Assembly (NCBI GenBank): GCA_003519445.1
Contig: DOWS01000051.1
Location: forward strand, 1 to 13,125
From: Candidatus Daviesbacteria bacterium
Lineage (GTDB): Bacteria; Patescibacteriota; Microgenomatia; Daviesbacterales; UBA10151
Reading direction: 5' to 3'
DNA: 13,125 nt
The notes below the pieces were generated by a model. The model did no database searches. It saw only the letters and a list, made by a program, of their open reading frames with translations, and was not told the origin of the DNA. The number at the start of each line of letters is the position of its first letter. Positions within the stretch are counted from its first letter, which is position 1. This document shows positions 1-6,855 of the stretch, in pieces. A program made the position numbers and the translations under genes.

Positions 1-23
1 CTTGGGCTTGGGCTTGGGCTTGG
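1..23. repeat. Hexanucleotide tandem repeat cttggg (about 3.8 units)
   Basis: Near-perfect tandem copies of cttggg at the very edge, decaying into ggagat/ggggat-like units up to about 60. On the minus strand they encode the Ser-Pro dipeptide repeat of the surface-protein linker, so length variation by slippage would stay in frame. Confidence 0.85.
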
Positions 24-335
24 AGTTGGAGATAGGGATGGGGATTGTGATGGAGATTGAGATGGTATAGTGGTAACCTCGGGTGTAGGAGTTGAGGCTG
101 TAGAAGTGGGACTTGGGGATGGCGTGGAAGATGGCTTTGCTGCAGGAGGTACAGAAGGTTTTGCTGAAGGTGTGCTACTGGAAGTAGGAGTAGATGAGAC
201 TGTTGGGGTTGGTGAAGAAGCAACTTGGGTAGGCACATTGTTTCGGATAGCCACAAATACTGATCCCCCAATTAAACCTAGAATTAAAATAATTACAATA
301 GGAGCAAATCCTGCTTGATTGTATTTTCTAGCCAT
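1..335 (-). CDS. N-terminal part of a membrane-anchored Pro/Ser/Thr-rich surface protein (partial)
   Basis: The ATG at 335 opens a minus-strand frame that runs without a stop off the left edge (111 complete codons seen). Residues 1-9 are short and basic, followed by GFAPIVIILILGLIGGSV, a single membrane segment at about residues 9-30. From about residue 37 the chain is almost only Pro, Ser, Thr and Ala, ending in (SP)n units at the edge, so it is a wall-spanning or extracellular linker and the functional domain lies outside the window. The N-terminus has the same plan as the cohesin/dockerin protein at 3347-4708 (Q-x-GFA-P/H plus hydrophobic run), which suggests the same export or anchoring route. 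The start is supported by a promoter whose -10 box lies only 5 bp upstream. No function can be given. Opposite-strand reading of this low-complexity DNA gives a spurious Gly/Val/Glu-rich ORF. Confidence 0.8.
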   Translation of the reverse strand, partial: MARKYNQAGFAPIVIILILGLIGGSVFVAIRNNVPTQVASSPTPTVSSTPTSSSTPSAKPSVPPAAKPSSTPSPSPTSTASTPTPEVTTIPSQSPSQSPSLSPTPSPSPSP

Positions 336-340
336 AATTT

Positions 341-369
341 ACTTTAATCCGAATTGCCTTTTAAGTCAA
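341..369 (-). promoter_or_regulatory. Sigma70-like promoter of the partial surface-protein gene
   Basis: On the minus strand TTGACT (364-369), a 17-bp spacer, and TAAAGT (341-346) are followed after only 5 bp (AAATT) by the ATG at 335. The expected transcription start falls on or next to the start codon, so the mRNA should be leaderless. No Shine-Dalgarno sequence could fit. Confidence 0.6.
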
Positions 370-383
370 CTTAAATTTTGCAA

Positions 384-410
384 GATACATTCATGTAAAC
401 TGAATGTATC
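384..410. promoter_or_regulatory. Perfect 10-bp inverted repeat upstream of a promoter
   Basis: GATACATTCA (384-393) and TGAATGTATC (401-410) are perfect complements around a 7-nt centre. The element lies between the ATPase stop codon and the -35 box of the next gene. It lacks a following T-run on either strand, so it fits an operator or an mRNA-end hairpin better than a classical intrinsic terminator. Confidence 0.45.
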
Positions 411-427
411 AATAGGTACTTAATATA

Positions 428-1552
428 TCAAGTAATAAATTCCAAATAATTATCGCTACTTATAACTTGAAACTTTGACCCCTGATAAGCATTAAGGAAA
501 TCTTTTGGCATTTTGATCTTGCCTTTGGCATATTTAAACTCATAACCATACAACTTACCACCTCTTTCCTCCACCCAATCGACTTCTTTCTGATCCCAAG
601 TCCTCCAAAAATAATTAGTGGCAAAAATTTTTTTATACGACTGCTTTTTGAGCCGCTCCACTGCCAAAAAATTTTCCCATAATTTTCCCACATCATCACG
701 CATATTCAAATCATTAAAGTTTAGTATCACGGCGTTCCTTACGCCATTATCCCAAAAATAATATTTGCTCTTTTTATTAACCTCTTTACGTAAATTTCTA
801 CTAAAACCCCTGATATTTAAGAGGACAAATCCTTTCTCCAGTAAATCAAGATAGCGGGCAACTGTTTTAACATCAATACCCAAACTGGAACTCAACTCCG
901 ATAAAGACACTTCAGACCCTACCTGGAAAGCCAAAAGCCGCAATAAATCCAGTAGCAACTTAGGGGCTTTAACTTGCTCCAAAGCTAAAATGTCTTTTAA
1001 GAGGTAAGAATTAACAATTTCTTTTAAGTAGGCTGTTTTTTTCCCCTCCGTAGGCAAGTTTAATACTTCCGGGTAGCTGCCAAAAATCAAAAATTCCTCT
1101 TTTTTGGCTTCCAGTTCGGATTTATTAAAGTGGTACAAGAGTTCCAATTGAGCCATTGGGTATAAAATTAGTGTTATGTTCCTGCCTGTTAGGGGTTCTC
1201 CAATTTTATTAGAAAGTTCAAAAGAGGCAGAGCCAGTCACTATAACTTTCACCCCCGGCACATTATCTACCAGAATTTTTAAACCCAGTCCGATATTGGG
1301 CACTCTTTGAGCTTCGTCAATAGCAATAAGCTGATATCCTTCGGCGTATCTGGTAATTTTCTCAATACTTTGAGAGTTAAAAAGTTCTTGAATAGACAGG
1401 TCATCCCCGCTGTCAAGTTTATATTTTAAACCGGTTTTGGATAAAAAATTCTGCAGGAGTACGGTTTTACCTACCCTTCTGGGACCATAAATAATCAGTA
1501 CTTTGTTTGATCCAAGATATTTTTCCAGATGCTCATAGGCTCTTTTAAACAT
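428..1552 (-). CDS. AAA ATPase with C-terminal DUF4143 (AAA_14/DUF4143 family)
   Basis: This 374-residue protein belongs to the widespread bacterial and archaeal ATPase family AAA_14 plus DUF4143. Walker A is GPRRVGKT at residues 23-30, Walker B is LIAIDE at 75-80, and a sensor-like VTGSASFEL lies near 105-113. The middle (about 200-250) looks like a winged-helix segment (SLSELSSSLGIDVKTVARYLDLLEKG, read in pieces). The C-terminal domain carries DNGVRNAV, a GKLWENF block, and D325 followed by E338-F-K340, an arrangement reminiscent of the PD-(D/E)XK fold known for DUF4143. The length is typical and complete. The biological role of this family is poorly defined; roles near toxin-antitoxin or mobile DNA have been proposed. 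The gene is monocistronic, with its own promoter whose -10 box ends 6 bp before the ATG. It is not part of the neighbouring surface genes by function. Confidence 0.9.
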   Translation of the reverse strand: MFKRAYEHLEKYLGSNKVLIIYGPRRVGKTVLLQNFLSKTGLKYKLDSGDDLSIQELFNSQSIEKITRYAEGYQLIAIDEAQRVPNIGLGLKILVDNVPGVKVIVTGSASFELSNKIGEPLTGRNITLILYPMAQLELLYHFNKSELEAKKEEFLIFGSYPEVLNLPTEGKKTAYLKEIVNSYLLKDILALEQVKAPKLLLDLLRLLAFQVGSEVSLSELSSSLGIDVKTVARYLDLLEKGFVLLNIRGFSRNLRKEVNKKSKYYFWDNGVRNAVILNFNDLNMRDDVGKLWENFLAVERLKKQSYKKIFATNYFWRTWDQKEVDWVEERGGKLYGYEFKYAKGKIKMPKDFLNAYQGSKFQVISSDNYLEFIT

Positions 1553-1558
1553 AAACTA

Positions 1559-1587
1559 AAGATAACACAACTCCACAAAATTGTCAA
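1559..1587 (-). promoter_or_regulatory. Sigma70-like promoter of the ATPase gene
   Basis: TTGACA (1582-1587, full consensus), a 17-bp spacer, and TATCTT (1559-1564) are followed after 6 bp by the ATG at 1552. A leaderless mRNA is predicted. Confidence 0.6.
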
Positions 1588-1636
1588 ATTTTAAGGAGTT
1601 TCAGTCCCTGAAATATGCTAATTTTAAGGAATCTCA
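1587..1636. promoter_or_regulatory. Operator-like repeats upstream of the ATPase promoter
   Basis: Two direct repeats, aattttaaggagtttca (1587-1603) and aattttaaggaatctca (1620-1636), match at 15 of 17 positions and lie exactly 33 bp apart, about three helical turns. The first touches the -35 box. Between them tttcag-tcc-ctgaaa (1599-1613) is a perfect 6-bp palindrome. The geometry suggests cooperative binding by a regulator; the protein is unknown. Confidence 0.4.
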
Positions 1637-1661
1637 AGAGGAAATTAATATATTAAGTTAA

Positions 1662-2348
1662 TTAGGATCCATTAACGATATATAAAGCTACTGTATTTGA
1701 ATCCCTTAAGAAGGGACTTCTGGAAATAGAAAAATTATCTAAATATCGCGCTGTATCCGACAATCTCAGATCAATTAAACCGTCAAAAATACCATCTGCC
1801 CCATCGGTCAATTGCCTTGCGCCAATGTTAATCGGTAAATCCCTTGGACATACACCGGTAATTGAATTCCAATTAGTAGTAGATCTTTCACCATTCACAA
1901 AAATATCTAGTGTGCCGTTTGGATGAATTTCACCGGCAACATGCTGCCATGAGATTACTTCTAATTCAGGCAAACGTCTTTGTTGAGTAATACGGTGATA
2001 GGCACAATCGTTACCCCTATTAACAACACCAAACTCATAATTAACAACAAATTCTTTCGGATTTTGTTCTGATGGAAAACTATGAGCAAATAAGCTAAAC
2101 CCATTTTGGGTTGAACCCATTTTAGAAACAATATAACCAGTAAAAACAGGTTTTGAGGGTTTAATCCAAGCTTCTGCTGTAAAACCTAGGCCAGGATTAA
2201 AATTGCTTAATGTTAATAGTTCTGGATATGACCTATTGGTATCAGCTTGAGAATCCTCTACTCGTGGCACTTCAACTGGAGCCGACACTTCACAAGCAGC
2301 AAGTAACAATGAACCTACCGCAAGCATTGAATTTCTCAACCAACGCAT
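1662..2348 (-). CDS. Lipoprotein with a LamG-like (concanavalin A-like) domain
   Basis: From the ATG at 2348 this is a 228-residue protein. It begins MRWLRNSMLAVG and continues with SLLLAAC, a standard lipobox with the lipidated Cys at residue 19, so it should be an exported, lipid-anchored protein. After a short polar linker, about residues 45-228 fit the LamG/Laminin_G_3 jelly-roll family: FTAEAWIKPS, GFSLF, WQHVAGEI, LDIFVNGE, INIGAR and GIFDGLIDLRLSDTARY are the usual strand signatures. Such domains bind carbohydrates or other ligands; no catalytic motif is seen. The frame is open up to 2465, but that region holds the promoter. The start at 2348 is preferred because AAGGTGG sits just upstream and because only this start gives a proper signal peptide. 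An ATG at 2426 would add 26 residues in front of it and cannot be excluded, since it lies 10 bp from the -10 box. Confidence 0.8.
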   Translation of the reverse strand: MRWLRNSMLAVGSLLLAACEVSAPVEVPRVEDSQADTNRSYPELLTLSNFNPGLGFTAEAWIKPSKPVFTGYIVSKMGSTQNGFSLFAHSFPSEQNPKEFVVNYEFGVVNRGNDCAYHRITQQRRLPELEVISWQHVAGEIHPNGTLDIFVNGERSTTNWNSITGVCPRDLPINIGARQLTDGADGIFDGLIDLRLSDTARYLDNFSISRSPFLRDSNTVALYIVNGS

Positions 2349-2360
2349 CCTACCACCTTT
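2346..2360 (-). promoter_or_regulatory. Shine-Dalgarno site deciding the lipoprotein start
   Basis: The minus strand reads AAAGGTGGTAGG directly before the ATG at 2348. AGGTG can pair with CACCT in the 16S 3' tail present in this window (12042-12050). It is one of the very few plausible ribosome binding sites in the window and supports the signal-peptide start. Confidence 0.5.
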
Positions 2361-2436
2361 TTGATGAGCAGTTTCTCTTTGGCCTGATATTTCAGAACCA
2401 GTATTTAATCCAGCTATTCTTTCCATATTAAAAATA

Positions 2437-2465
2437 ACTATATCACACTTTAAACTATAAGTCAA
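2437..2465 (-). promoter_or_regulatory. Sigma70-like promoter of the lipoprotein gene
   Basis: TTGACT (2460-2465), a 17-bp spacer and TATAGT (2437-2442). The predicted start near 2430 gives a leader of about 80 nt to the ATG at 2348, or about 4 nt to an in-frame ATG at 2426. The -35 box contains the TGA stop of the upstream gene (2462-2464). Confidence 0.6.
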
Positions 2466-3301
2466 GTCCTCAAAAGTAATATCCTGGGAGTAGGTCTACC
2501 ATATACCAATAAATTTCTGTGCTGAATAATTACACCACTATCAACAGGTATTCCAGTTTGCTCTTTAATCCGCCCAATTAAAGCATCTGGCCTCTCCCCT
2601 GCAACATGGGATTCAAGAATTTCTCTATCCAGATGGGTTAAATGTTCACTTGTGTCAATTCTTCCTGCGTAAAAATCGTGTAATACCTTCATTTCATACG
2701 AGGTCCAAAGACCAATATTTCTTTTTCCTGAATGTTGGTAGAGGTTTCTGTAAAAATCTACCATGTTTTGATGATCCCAACCACTATCAATAGCAATAAT
2801 TGTCCTTGGACGCAAACTCGAAGCAATGTTGGGAAAATCTGTCAGGTATGTGTCTACCGCACCACAAAATATTTGAATAAGATTAATATCTGGTGAACAT
2901 AAACTTTCGTAAACTAAATCCGATCTCATTGCTCGAATGCAGCGTCTAACAACTTGGGGGGTTCGTCCCAAGGCTATTGATACCAGTTCGGTATAACCTG
3001 CCGAATTAAACCTATGTTTATCTCTTTGCATACCTCGTGTTCTTTCAGCTAAACCAAAAGCTGTAAGCACAAGAAAAAAATTGTTTTTTGCTCGTGCGGA
3101 ATCTTCTTCTAGAACCTTGGCGCAATTTAATCTGTCCTCTATGATAACCCCATTTGTACCTCCCGTTCTCAATCTGGAAACTGTAGTTGGATGAATGCCA
3201 ACACCTTGTGCTTGCAAAGCTGCTACAACCCTTTCTCTGGAGGAATATTTTTCACCAATATCAACTCCTAAAATTCCTAACACACCTTCAGTATTTGACA
3301 T
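2462..3301 (-). CDS. Hypothetical protein with HTH-like N-terminus
   Basis: I do not recognise this 279-residue protein. Residues about 20-50 (SSRERVVAALQAQGVGIHPT, then TVSRLRTGG) read like a helix-turn-helix unit with a recognition helix TVSRLR. Further helical segments at about 100-125 (TELVSIALGRTPQVVRRCIR) and 195-255 also look like helix-turn-helix or other small helical repeats, so a DNA-binding or phage-regulator-like role is possible. No signal peptide, membrane segment or catalytic motif is visible. It is soluble, moderately basic and sits between two exported proteins but has its own promoter, with the ATG 7 bp from the -10 box. Its stop codon overlaps the -35 box of the lipoprotein promoter. 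The first ATG is the natural start because the promoter leaves no room upstream. Confidence 0.7.
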   Translation of the reverse strand: MSNTEGVLGILGVDIGEKYSSRERVVAALQAQGVGIHPTTVSRLRTGGTNGVIIEDRLNCAKVLEEDSARAKNNFFLVLTAFGLAERTRGMQRDKHRFNSAGYTELVSIALGRTPQVVRRCIRAMRSDLVYESLCSPDINLIQIFCGAVDTYLTDFPNIASSLRPRTIIAIDSGWDHQNMVDFYRNLYQHSGKRNIGLWTSYEMKVLHDFYAGRIDTSEHLTHLDREILESHVAGERPDALIGRIKEQTGIPVDSGVIIQHRNLLVYGRPTPRILLLRT

Positions 3302-3308
3302 GGAGAAT

Positions 3309-3337
3309 ATTTTACCAGTCTAAGTACTATAAGTCAA
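3309..3337 (-). promoter_or_regulatory. Sigma70-like promoter of the HTH-like gene
   Basis: TTGACT (3332-3337), a 17-bp spacer and TAAAAT (3309-3314), then 7 bp to the ATG at 3301. The predicted +1 is at or next to the A of the start codon. It shares the string CTTGACTTATAGT with the 2437-2465 promoter. Confidence 0.65.
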
Positions 3338-3346
3338 GTAAAACTA

Positions 3347-4708
3347 CTACTTAATGACTCCTAGCTCCAGAAGCAGCTTCCTGTGAAGGGAAAAATCAAA
3401 AGTATTGATCTTTTTATCATCATTCATATCTATTGGTTCTCTGTACCCTTGCTCTTTATTAAAATCAGTCAAAAGCACAGACATATCAATTAGATTTATT
3501 TTGTTATCTTTATTCCCGTCACCTTTTTGACCGGGAGGTGATGTTGGTGTTGAAGTTGGAGTTGGCGTAGGTGTGGGGGGGGCAGAAACTGCTGTTTGTT
3601 CAAAACAATAAATGGGGTGTTCTATGTTACAGCTTTCAAGACTACCTTGAGTCCAATTGCTGTCCTTAGACCCGTCTACACCACAATAAGAAATATTCTT
3701 ATCAGCAACAGTAAAACCATTACATCCGGTTAAATTTTGACTTTTTGATTCAATCAATGCCCCTGAAACCTTAGTCTGAGTCCAAACGCAACTCTCGCTT
3801 TTAAAAAAAGTATTATTCTCTGTAACAGAAATGGCATTCTGCAAAGAACCATCAGTTAAATCATCCCAATTATCAGCAACGACCTTACCATCTAATGTTT
3901 TATAAGGAACGCTCGAATGATTAAGCCTTGTGGCCGATGAAGACACATCATCTGATAACCAAGCCTTCCATGTCCCTCCCAGATTAGCCGCATCAGCCCG
4001 TGCCTGACATTTGCTATCTGCGCCAGAGAGCCCCCCTAAATTACCATTATAAGCAGTGCTGGTAATAAACACACGGGAGTAGGATTCAGGCGCAGGTGTT
4101 GGAGTTGGAGAAGGTTTAGTGCCTATGGAAATATCATAATCTCTTTTAATTTTTAAGATATTTTCATTATCAGTGTTTCTTAAAATTTGTGAATCATCAT
4201 TAAATAAAACTGTTCCCGTACCTCCAGTTTTAGCCTTAAAAACAATAGTGGCCATTAAAGCACTCTCCTCGCCAAGTCTTGTCTGAAAACCGGGAGCAGG
4301 CACTCCTCCTGCTAAAGAAATCTCCCCTGTTAAATTATCATAAAAATTCTCTACCCAATTATTAATAAAACTACCTTCAACATTAATCTTAATCACTTCT
4401 ATTAAATTTACAGGGAATTTAATTTTTGCCTGGAATAAATTAGCTTCATCAATGTCCGAGCGAACATACAGTTTAACTTCAAATTCCTCGCCGGGTTGAG
4501 GATCACTTTTAAACCCCAAAGCACATATCAAGCCTATGGCGCAATCATTAGAACCAACCAAAGTAAAACTGGTTTCAGGGCCTGTGGGCTGAGATACAGA
4601 AGCTTTGGGAAACAGGTTGGTTTTTTGCTGGACCAGATAAACTCCTACAGCTAATCCTGCAAGAAGCAGAAGAAGTAACAAAATATGGGCAAATCCTTTT
4701 TGGGACAT
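3347..4708 (-). CDS. Anchored surface protein: cohesin-like domain, DUF1554-like domain, dockerin
   Basis: 453 residues. Residues 1-35 are an N-terminal anchor (MSQKGFAHI plus a Leu-rich run). About 40-195 resemble a cohesin fold: GEEFEVKLYVRSD, a KIKFPVNLIEVIKI strand pair, ATIVFKAK and TGTVLFNDDSQI. A PSPTPTPAPE linker follows. About 210-368 resemble DUF1554, a lectin-like module: VFITSTAYNGNLGG, LSGADSKCQARADAA, GTWKAWLSD and several Cys. After a second PTPTPTPTSTPTSPP linker the C-terminus has two dockerin calcium loops, D397-x-N399-x-D401 with N405 and D408, and D427-x-N429-x-D431 with N435 and D438. Cohesin and dockerin normally bind each other across proteins; having both on one chain suggests self-assembly or a scaffold on the cell surface. 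Binding specificity cannot be read from sequence. It has its own promoter, with the ATG 7 bp from the -10 box. Confidence 0.85.
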   Translation of the reverse strand: MSQKGFAHILLLLLLLAGLAVGVYLVQQKTNLFPKASVSQPTGPETSFTLVGSNDCAIGLICALGFKSDPQPGEEFEVKLYVRSDIDEANLFQAKIKFPVNLIEVIKINVEGSFINNWVENFYDNLTGEISLAGGVPAPGFQTRLGEESALMATIVFKAKTGGTGTVLFNDDSQILRNTDNENILKIKRDYDISIGTKPSPTPTPAPESYSRVFITSTAYNGNLGGLSGADSKCQARADAANLGGTWKAWLSDDVSSSATRLNHSSVPYKTLDGKVVADNWDDLTDGSLQNAISVTENNTFFKSESCVWTQTKVSGALIESKSQNLTGCNGFTVADKNISYCGVDGSKDSNWTQGSLESCNIEHPIYCFEQTAVSAPPTPTPTPTSTPTSPPGQKGDGNKDNKINLIDMSVLLTDFNKEQGYREPIDMNDDKKINTFDFSLHRKLLLELGVIK

Positions 4709-4715
4709 TAAATTA

Positions 4716-4745
4716 AGTATGTTACTTTATCTTTTATTTTGTCAA
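4716..4745 (-). promoter_or_regulatory. Sigma70-like promoter of the cohesin/dockerin gene
   Basis: TTGACA (4740-4745, full consensus), an 18-bp spacer, and a weak CATACT (4716-4721), then 7 bp to the ATG at 4708. The TGA stop of the upstream gene (4742-4744) lies inside the -35 box. Confidence 0.5.
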
Positions 4746-5917
4746 GTGCTACTTTCATCCACTAATCCCACCAGTAGCCAAAAATAGATTAAATGAACTA
4801 TTGACTGATTTTGGAACTGCGACCAAACCAAATAAATTAGCAAAGAAGAAATCAAAATTTTGCTTTTCATTTTTATAAACACTATACTAATTAACCCTAT
4901 GTATCCCAATAATCCTATTATTCCGGAAAAAAGCAGCACATCCAGAAAATAAATGTGCGCGCGGTCAACAACTAAATCTTTTAAATTATAAAAAAAGGGA
5001 TTATAATCACTTGATATTCTATTGCTATTCCAGTTAATTTTTTCAAAAAAATTTGACCAAGCTATATCAATATTTTCCAGCCCAATCCCCCTAAAAAAAT
5101 TCTCTTTAGCTATTTTCCCCATCACTGGCCAAATATAATACCGGCTCTCCGGGTTTGACTGCTCCTGTCGAAAAATGGTTTGTATAGACGGTTGCAGTGC
5201 CAATGGAAAAAATAGCAGAACCAAAAGTATTATTGGTATAAATAATTTTTTGGGGTAATTTTTAAATTTTGCCAGGAACCACCAACTAACCATCAGCAGT
5301 AAAATAATCATGGCCGCCCTGCTCTCGCTTAAAAAAATCGCAACCATATTTAAACCAATTACTGCCGGCCACCATCCTTTTCTGGGTATAAAAGGCAAGG
5401 TTAAAAGCAAAAATCCGCTGTAGAAATTGGGCTGGCCAAAAGTTGATACCACTCTTCCAGCATAAGCGGGAATGAAATGACCCAAAAAATTAATTTCCAC
5501 AAACTGCCTGATAGCCACAAAAGAAACAATTATTGATGACAAACTTAAAGCTATAATCCACTTTTTGGGTTCAATCGGGGTTGTTGCCACCATGACAGAA
5601 AAAAGCCATAAATAAACGTATATTACCCATCCCTGAAAATAAGGTTCTTTGCCTAATAAACTAAATACAGGATCAATGCCCAAAAGAGATGTAAAAAGTA
5701 AAATGATGACAAATATCAAAGAGGTAATCTTTACTTTGTTCCAGCGCAGTTTGATTTTTTTCCGATGTGCCAACCATAGCCATAAAAATCCACTCAAACT
5801 GGTTAAAAATATAAAAAAGAGTATCCTAGAAAGTTCATATCCATAACTTTGGAATGGGGTAATAATGGGAATTAAAAAAACAGTTAAAAGAAGATTAAAT
5901 TGTAAAATTTTGATCAT
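4742..5917 (-). CDS. O-antigen ligase / Wzy-like multi-pass membrane protein
   Basis: 391 residues, strongly hydrophobic with roughly ten predicted membrane segments. Family hallmarks of the O-antigen ligase (Wzy_C, WaaL-like) group are visible: GQPNFYSGFLLLTLPF (about 160-176), the LSESRAAMIILLLM helix (about 196-210), and a large extracytoplasmic loop with SRYYIWPVMGKIAKENFFRG-type sequence followed by IGLENI (about 262-285), which usually holds the substrate-binding residues. Members polymerise or transfer undecaprenyl-linked glycans at the outer face of the membrane; the substrate here is unknown. Its ATG overlaps the stop of the phosphoglycerate kinase gene by 4 bp (ATGA), so the two are translationally coupled. 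No Shine-Dalgarno site is seen. The length is at the short end for the family but both ends look intact. Confidence 0.8.
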   Translation of the reverse strand: MIKILQFNLLLTVFLIPIITPFQSYGYELSRILFFIFLTSLSGFLWLWLAHRKKIKLRWNKVKITSLIFVIILLFTSLLGIDPVFSLLGKEPYFQGWVIYVYLWLFSVMVATTPIEPKKWIIALSLSSIIVSFVAIRQFVEINFLGHFIPAYAGRVVSTFGQPNFYSGFLLLTLPFIPRKGWWPAVIGLNMVAIFLSESRAAMIILLLMVSWWFLAKFKNYPKKLFIPIILLVLLFFPLALQPSIQTIFRQEQSNPESRYYIWPVMGKIAKENFFRGIGLENIDIAWSNFFEKINWNSNRISSDYNPFFYNLKDLVVDRAHIYFLDVLLFSGIIGLLGYIGLISIVFIKMKSKILISSLLIYLVWSQFQNQSIVHLIYFWLLVGLVDESST

Positions 5918-6855
5918 TCAAGAGCTTCGATTGTGGGTAATGTTCCATCTGCCAGAAACTTCAGCATGGCTCCGCCGCCGACTGAAACAAAACTAAATTG
6001 GTCTAATAGGTCTAATTGGCTAAGCAGAGCTATGGTATCCCCACCGCCTACAATACTTTCCGCTCCGGAGTCCAAAACCAATTGGGCAATTTTGGCTGAT
6101 TGGTCATTTTTAGGATCTTCAAATTTGCCCAAAGGCCCATTCCAGACAATCTGGGCAGCCCGGGAAATTAAACCGCTCCACGAAGAGGTGGTTTCCGGCG
6201 CAATATCAAAACTATCCTCTGTTAATTTTCCCACCATGACATTTTTGGGCAAAATTATATTTTGCTCCCTGATTTCTGAAACCAGTTTCCCTCCTACCAA
6301 AACTGCATCGGCTTTTTTAGCCAATACCTCTATCACAGGCAGCTTATCTGTCACTTTAGCTCCTCCCATAATAGCCACAAAAGGCTTTTTAGGGTTGTTT
6401 CTAACCCGTGTTAGTATTTCTACTTCTTGGGCAAAATGCAATCCTGCCGCGTGGGGCAAAAGAGTGGGCAAAACAGTTGTTGAAACAGCAGGCCTGTAAG
6501 AAGAAAAGGCTTCATTGATATAGAAATCCCCCATTTGAGCCAGTTCTCTGGCATAGTCTAAATCGCCGGATTCTTCACGAGGATCAAATCTTAAATTCTC
6601 CAAAATCTCCGGTTCAAAACCCTGGGATTTAAACCACTCCACAATCGGCGCCACTCTTAAGCTCTCCACTGGTTTGCCTTCGGGCCTGCCCAGATGACCC
6701 ATCAAGATTACTTTTGAAGCATTCTCCAAACACAGTTTCAAGGTTTCCAGTCCTGCCTTAAGTTTAAAATCCTCAAGGGGGTGAAGAACAACATCAATAT
6801 CATATCTAAGCAACACTCTTCTGCCATTTATCAAATCTTTTGTTATAACCTGCAT
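5914..6855 (-). CDS. pgk: Phosphoglycerate kinase, shortened form
   Basis: 313 residues, against about 390-400 in usual bacterial enzymes. It transfers phosphate between 1,3-bisphosphoglycerate and ADP in glycolysis. Seen in order: RVLLRYDIDV (usual RVDFNVP; the catalytic Arg is R17), GHLGRP, LENLRFDPREE, INEAFSSYRPAVST (usual NDAFGxxHRxHxS), AGLHFAQEVEIL, PFVAIMGGAKVTDKLPVIE, VWNGPLGKFE, GGGDTIA and SVGGGAMLKFLADGTLPTIEAL. All substrate and nucleotide signatures are there, so activity is plausible. The shortening is mainly after the GGAKVTDK block, where the GGGMAxTFLxAxG region of normal enzymes is reduced to GGKLVSEIREQ, and in the N-domain hinge loops. The start at 6855 gives the family N-terminus and overlaps the upstream membrane-protein gene by 50 bp; the end overlaps the ligase gene by 4 bp. 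It is odd to find this enzyme between two envelope genes. Whether it is the only copy in the genome is not known. Confidence 0.9.
   Translation of the reverse strand: MQVITKDLINGRRVLLRYDIDVVLHPLEDFKLKAGLETLKLCLENASKVILMGHLGRPEGKPVESLRVAPIVEWFKSQGFEPEILENLRFDPREESGDLDYARELAQMGDFYINEAFSSYRPAVSTTVLPTLLPHAAGLHFAQEVEILTRVRNNPKKPFVAIMGGAKVTDKLPVIEVLAKKADAVLVGGKLVSEIREQNIILPKNVMVGKLTEDSFDIAPETTSSWSGLISRAAQIVWNGPLGKFEDPKNDQSAKIAQLVLDSGAESIVGGGDTIALLSQLDLLDQFSFVSVGGGAMLKFLADGTLPTIEALE

Noticed and set aside
70..318. An 82-codon plus-strand frame rich in Gly, Val and Glu
   Set aside because: It is the antisense reading of the Pro/Ser/Thr linker of the minus-strand surface protein; low complexity keeps it open.
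2349..2465. Upstream extension of the lipoprotein gene to an ATG at 2465
   Set aside because: The extension contains the -35 and -10 boxes of the gene itself and would bury the signal peptide and lipobox inside the protein.
5933..6499. A 188-codon open frame on the plus strand opposite pgk
   Set aside because: It lies wholly antisense to a well-supported phosphoglycerate kinase gene, has no promoter or family motif, and its composition mirrors the pgk codons.
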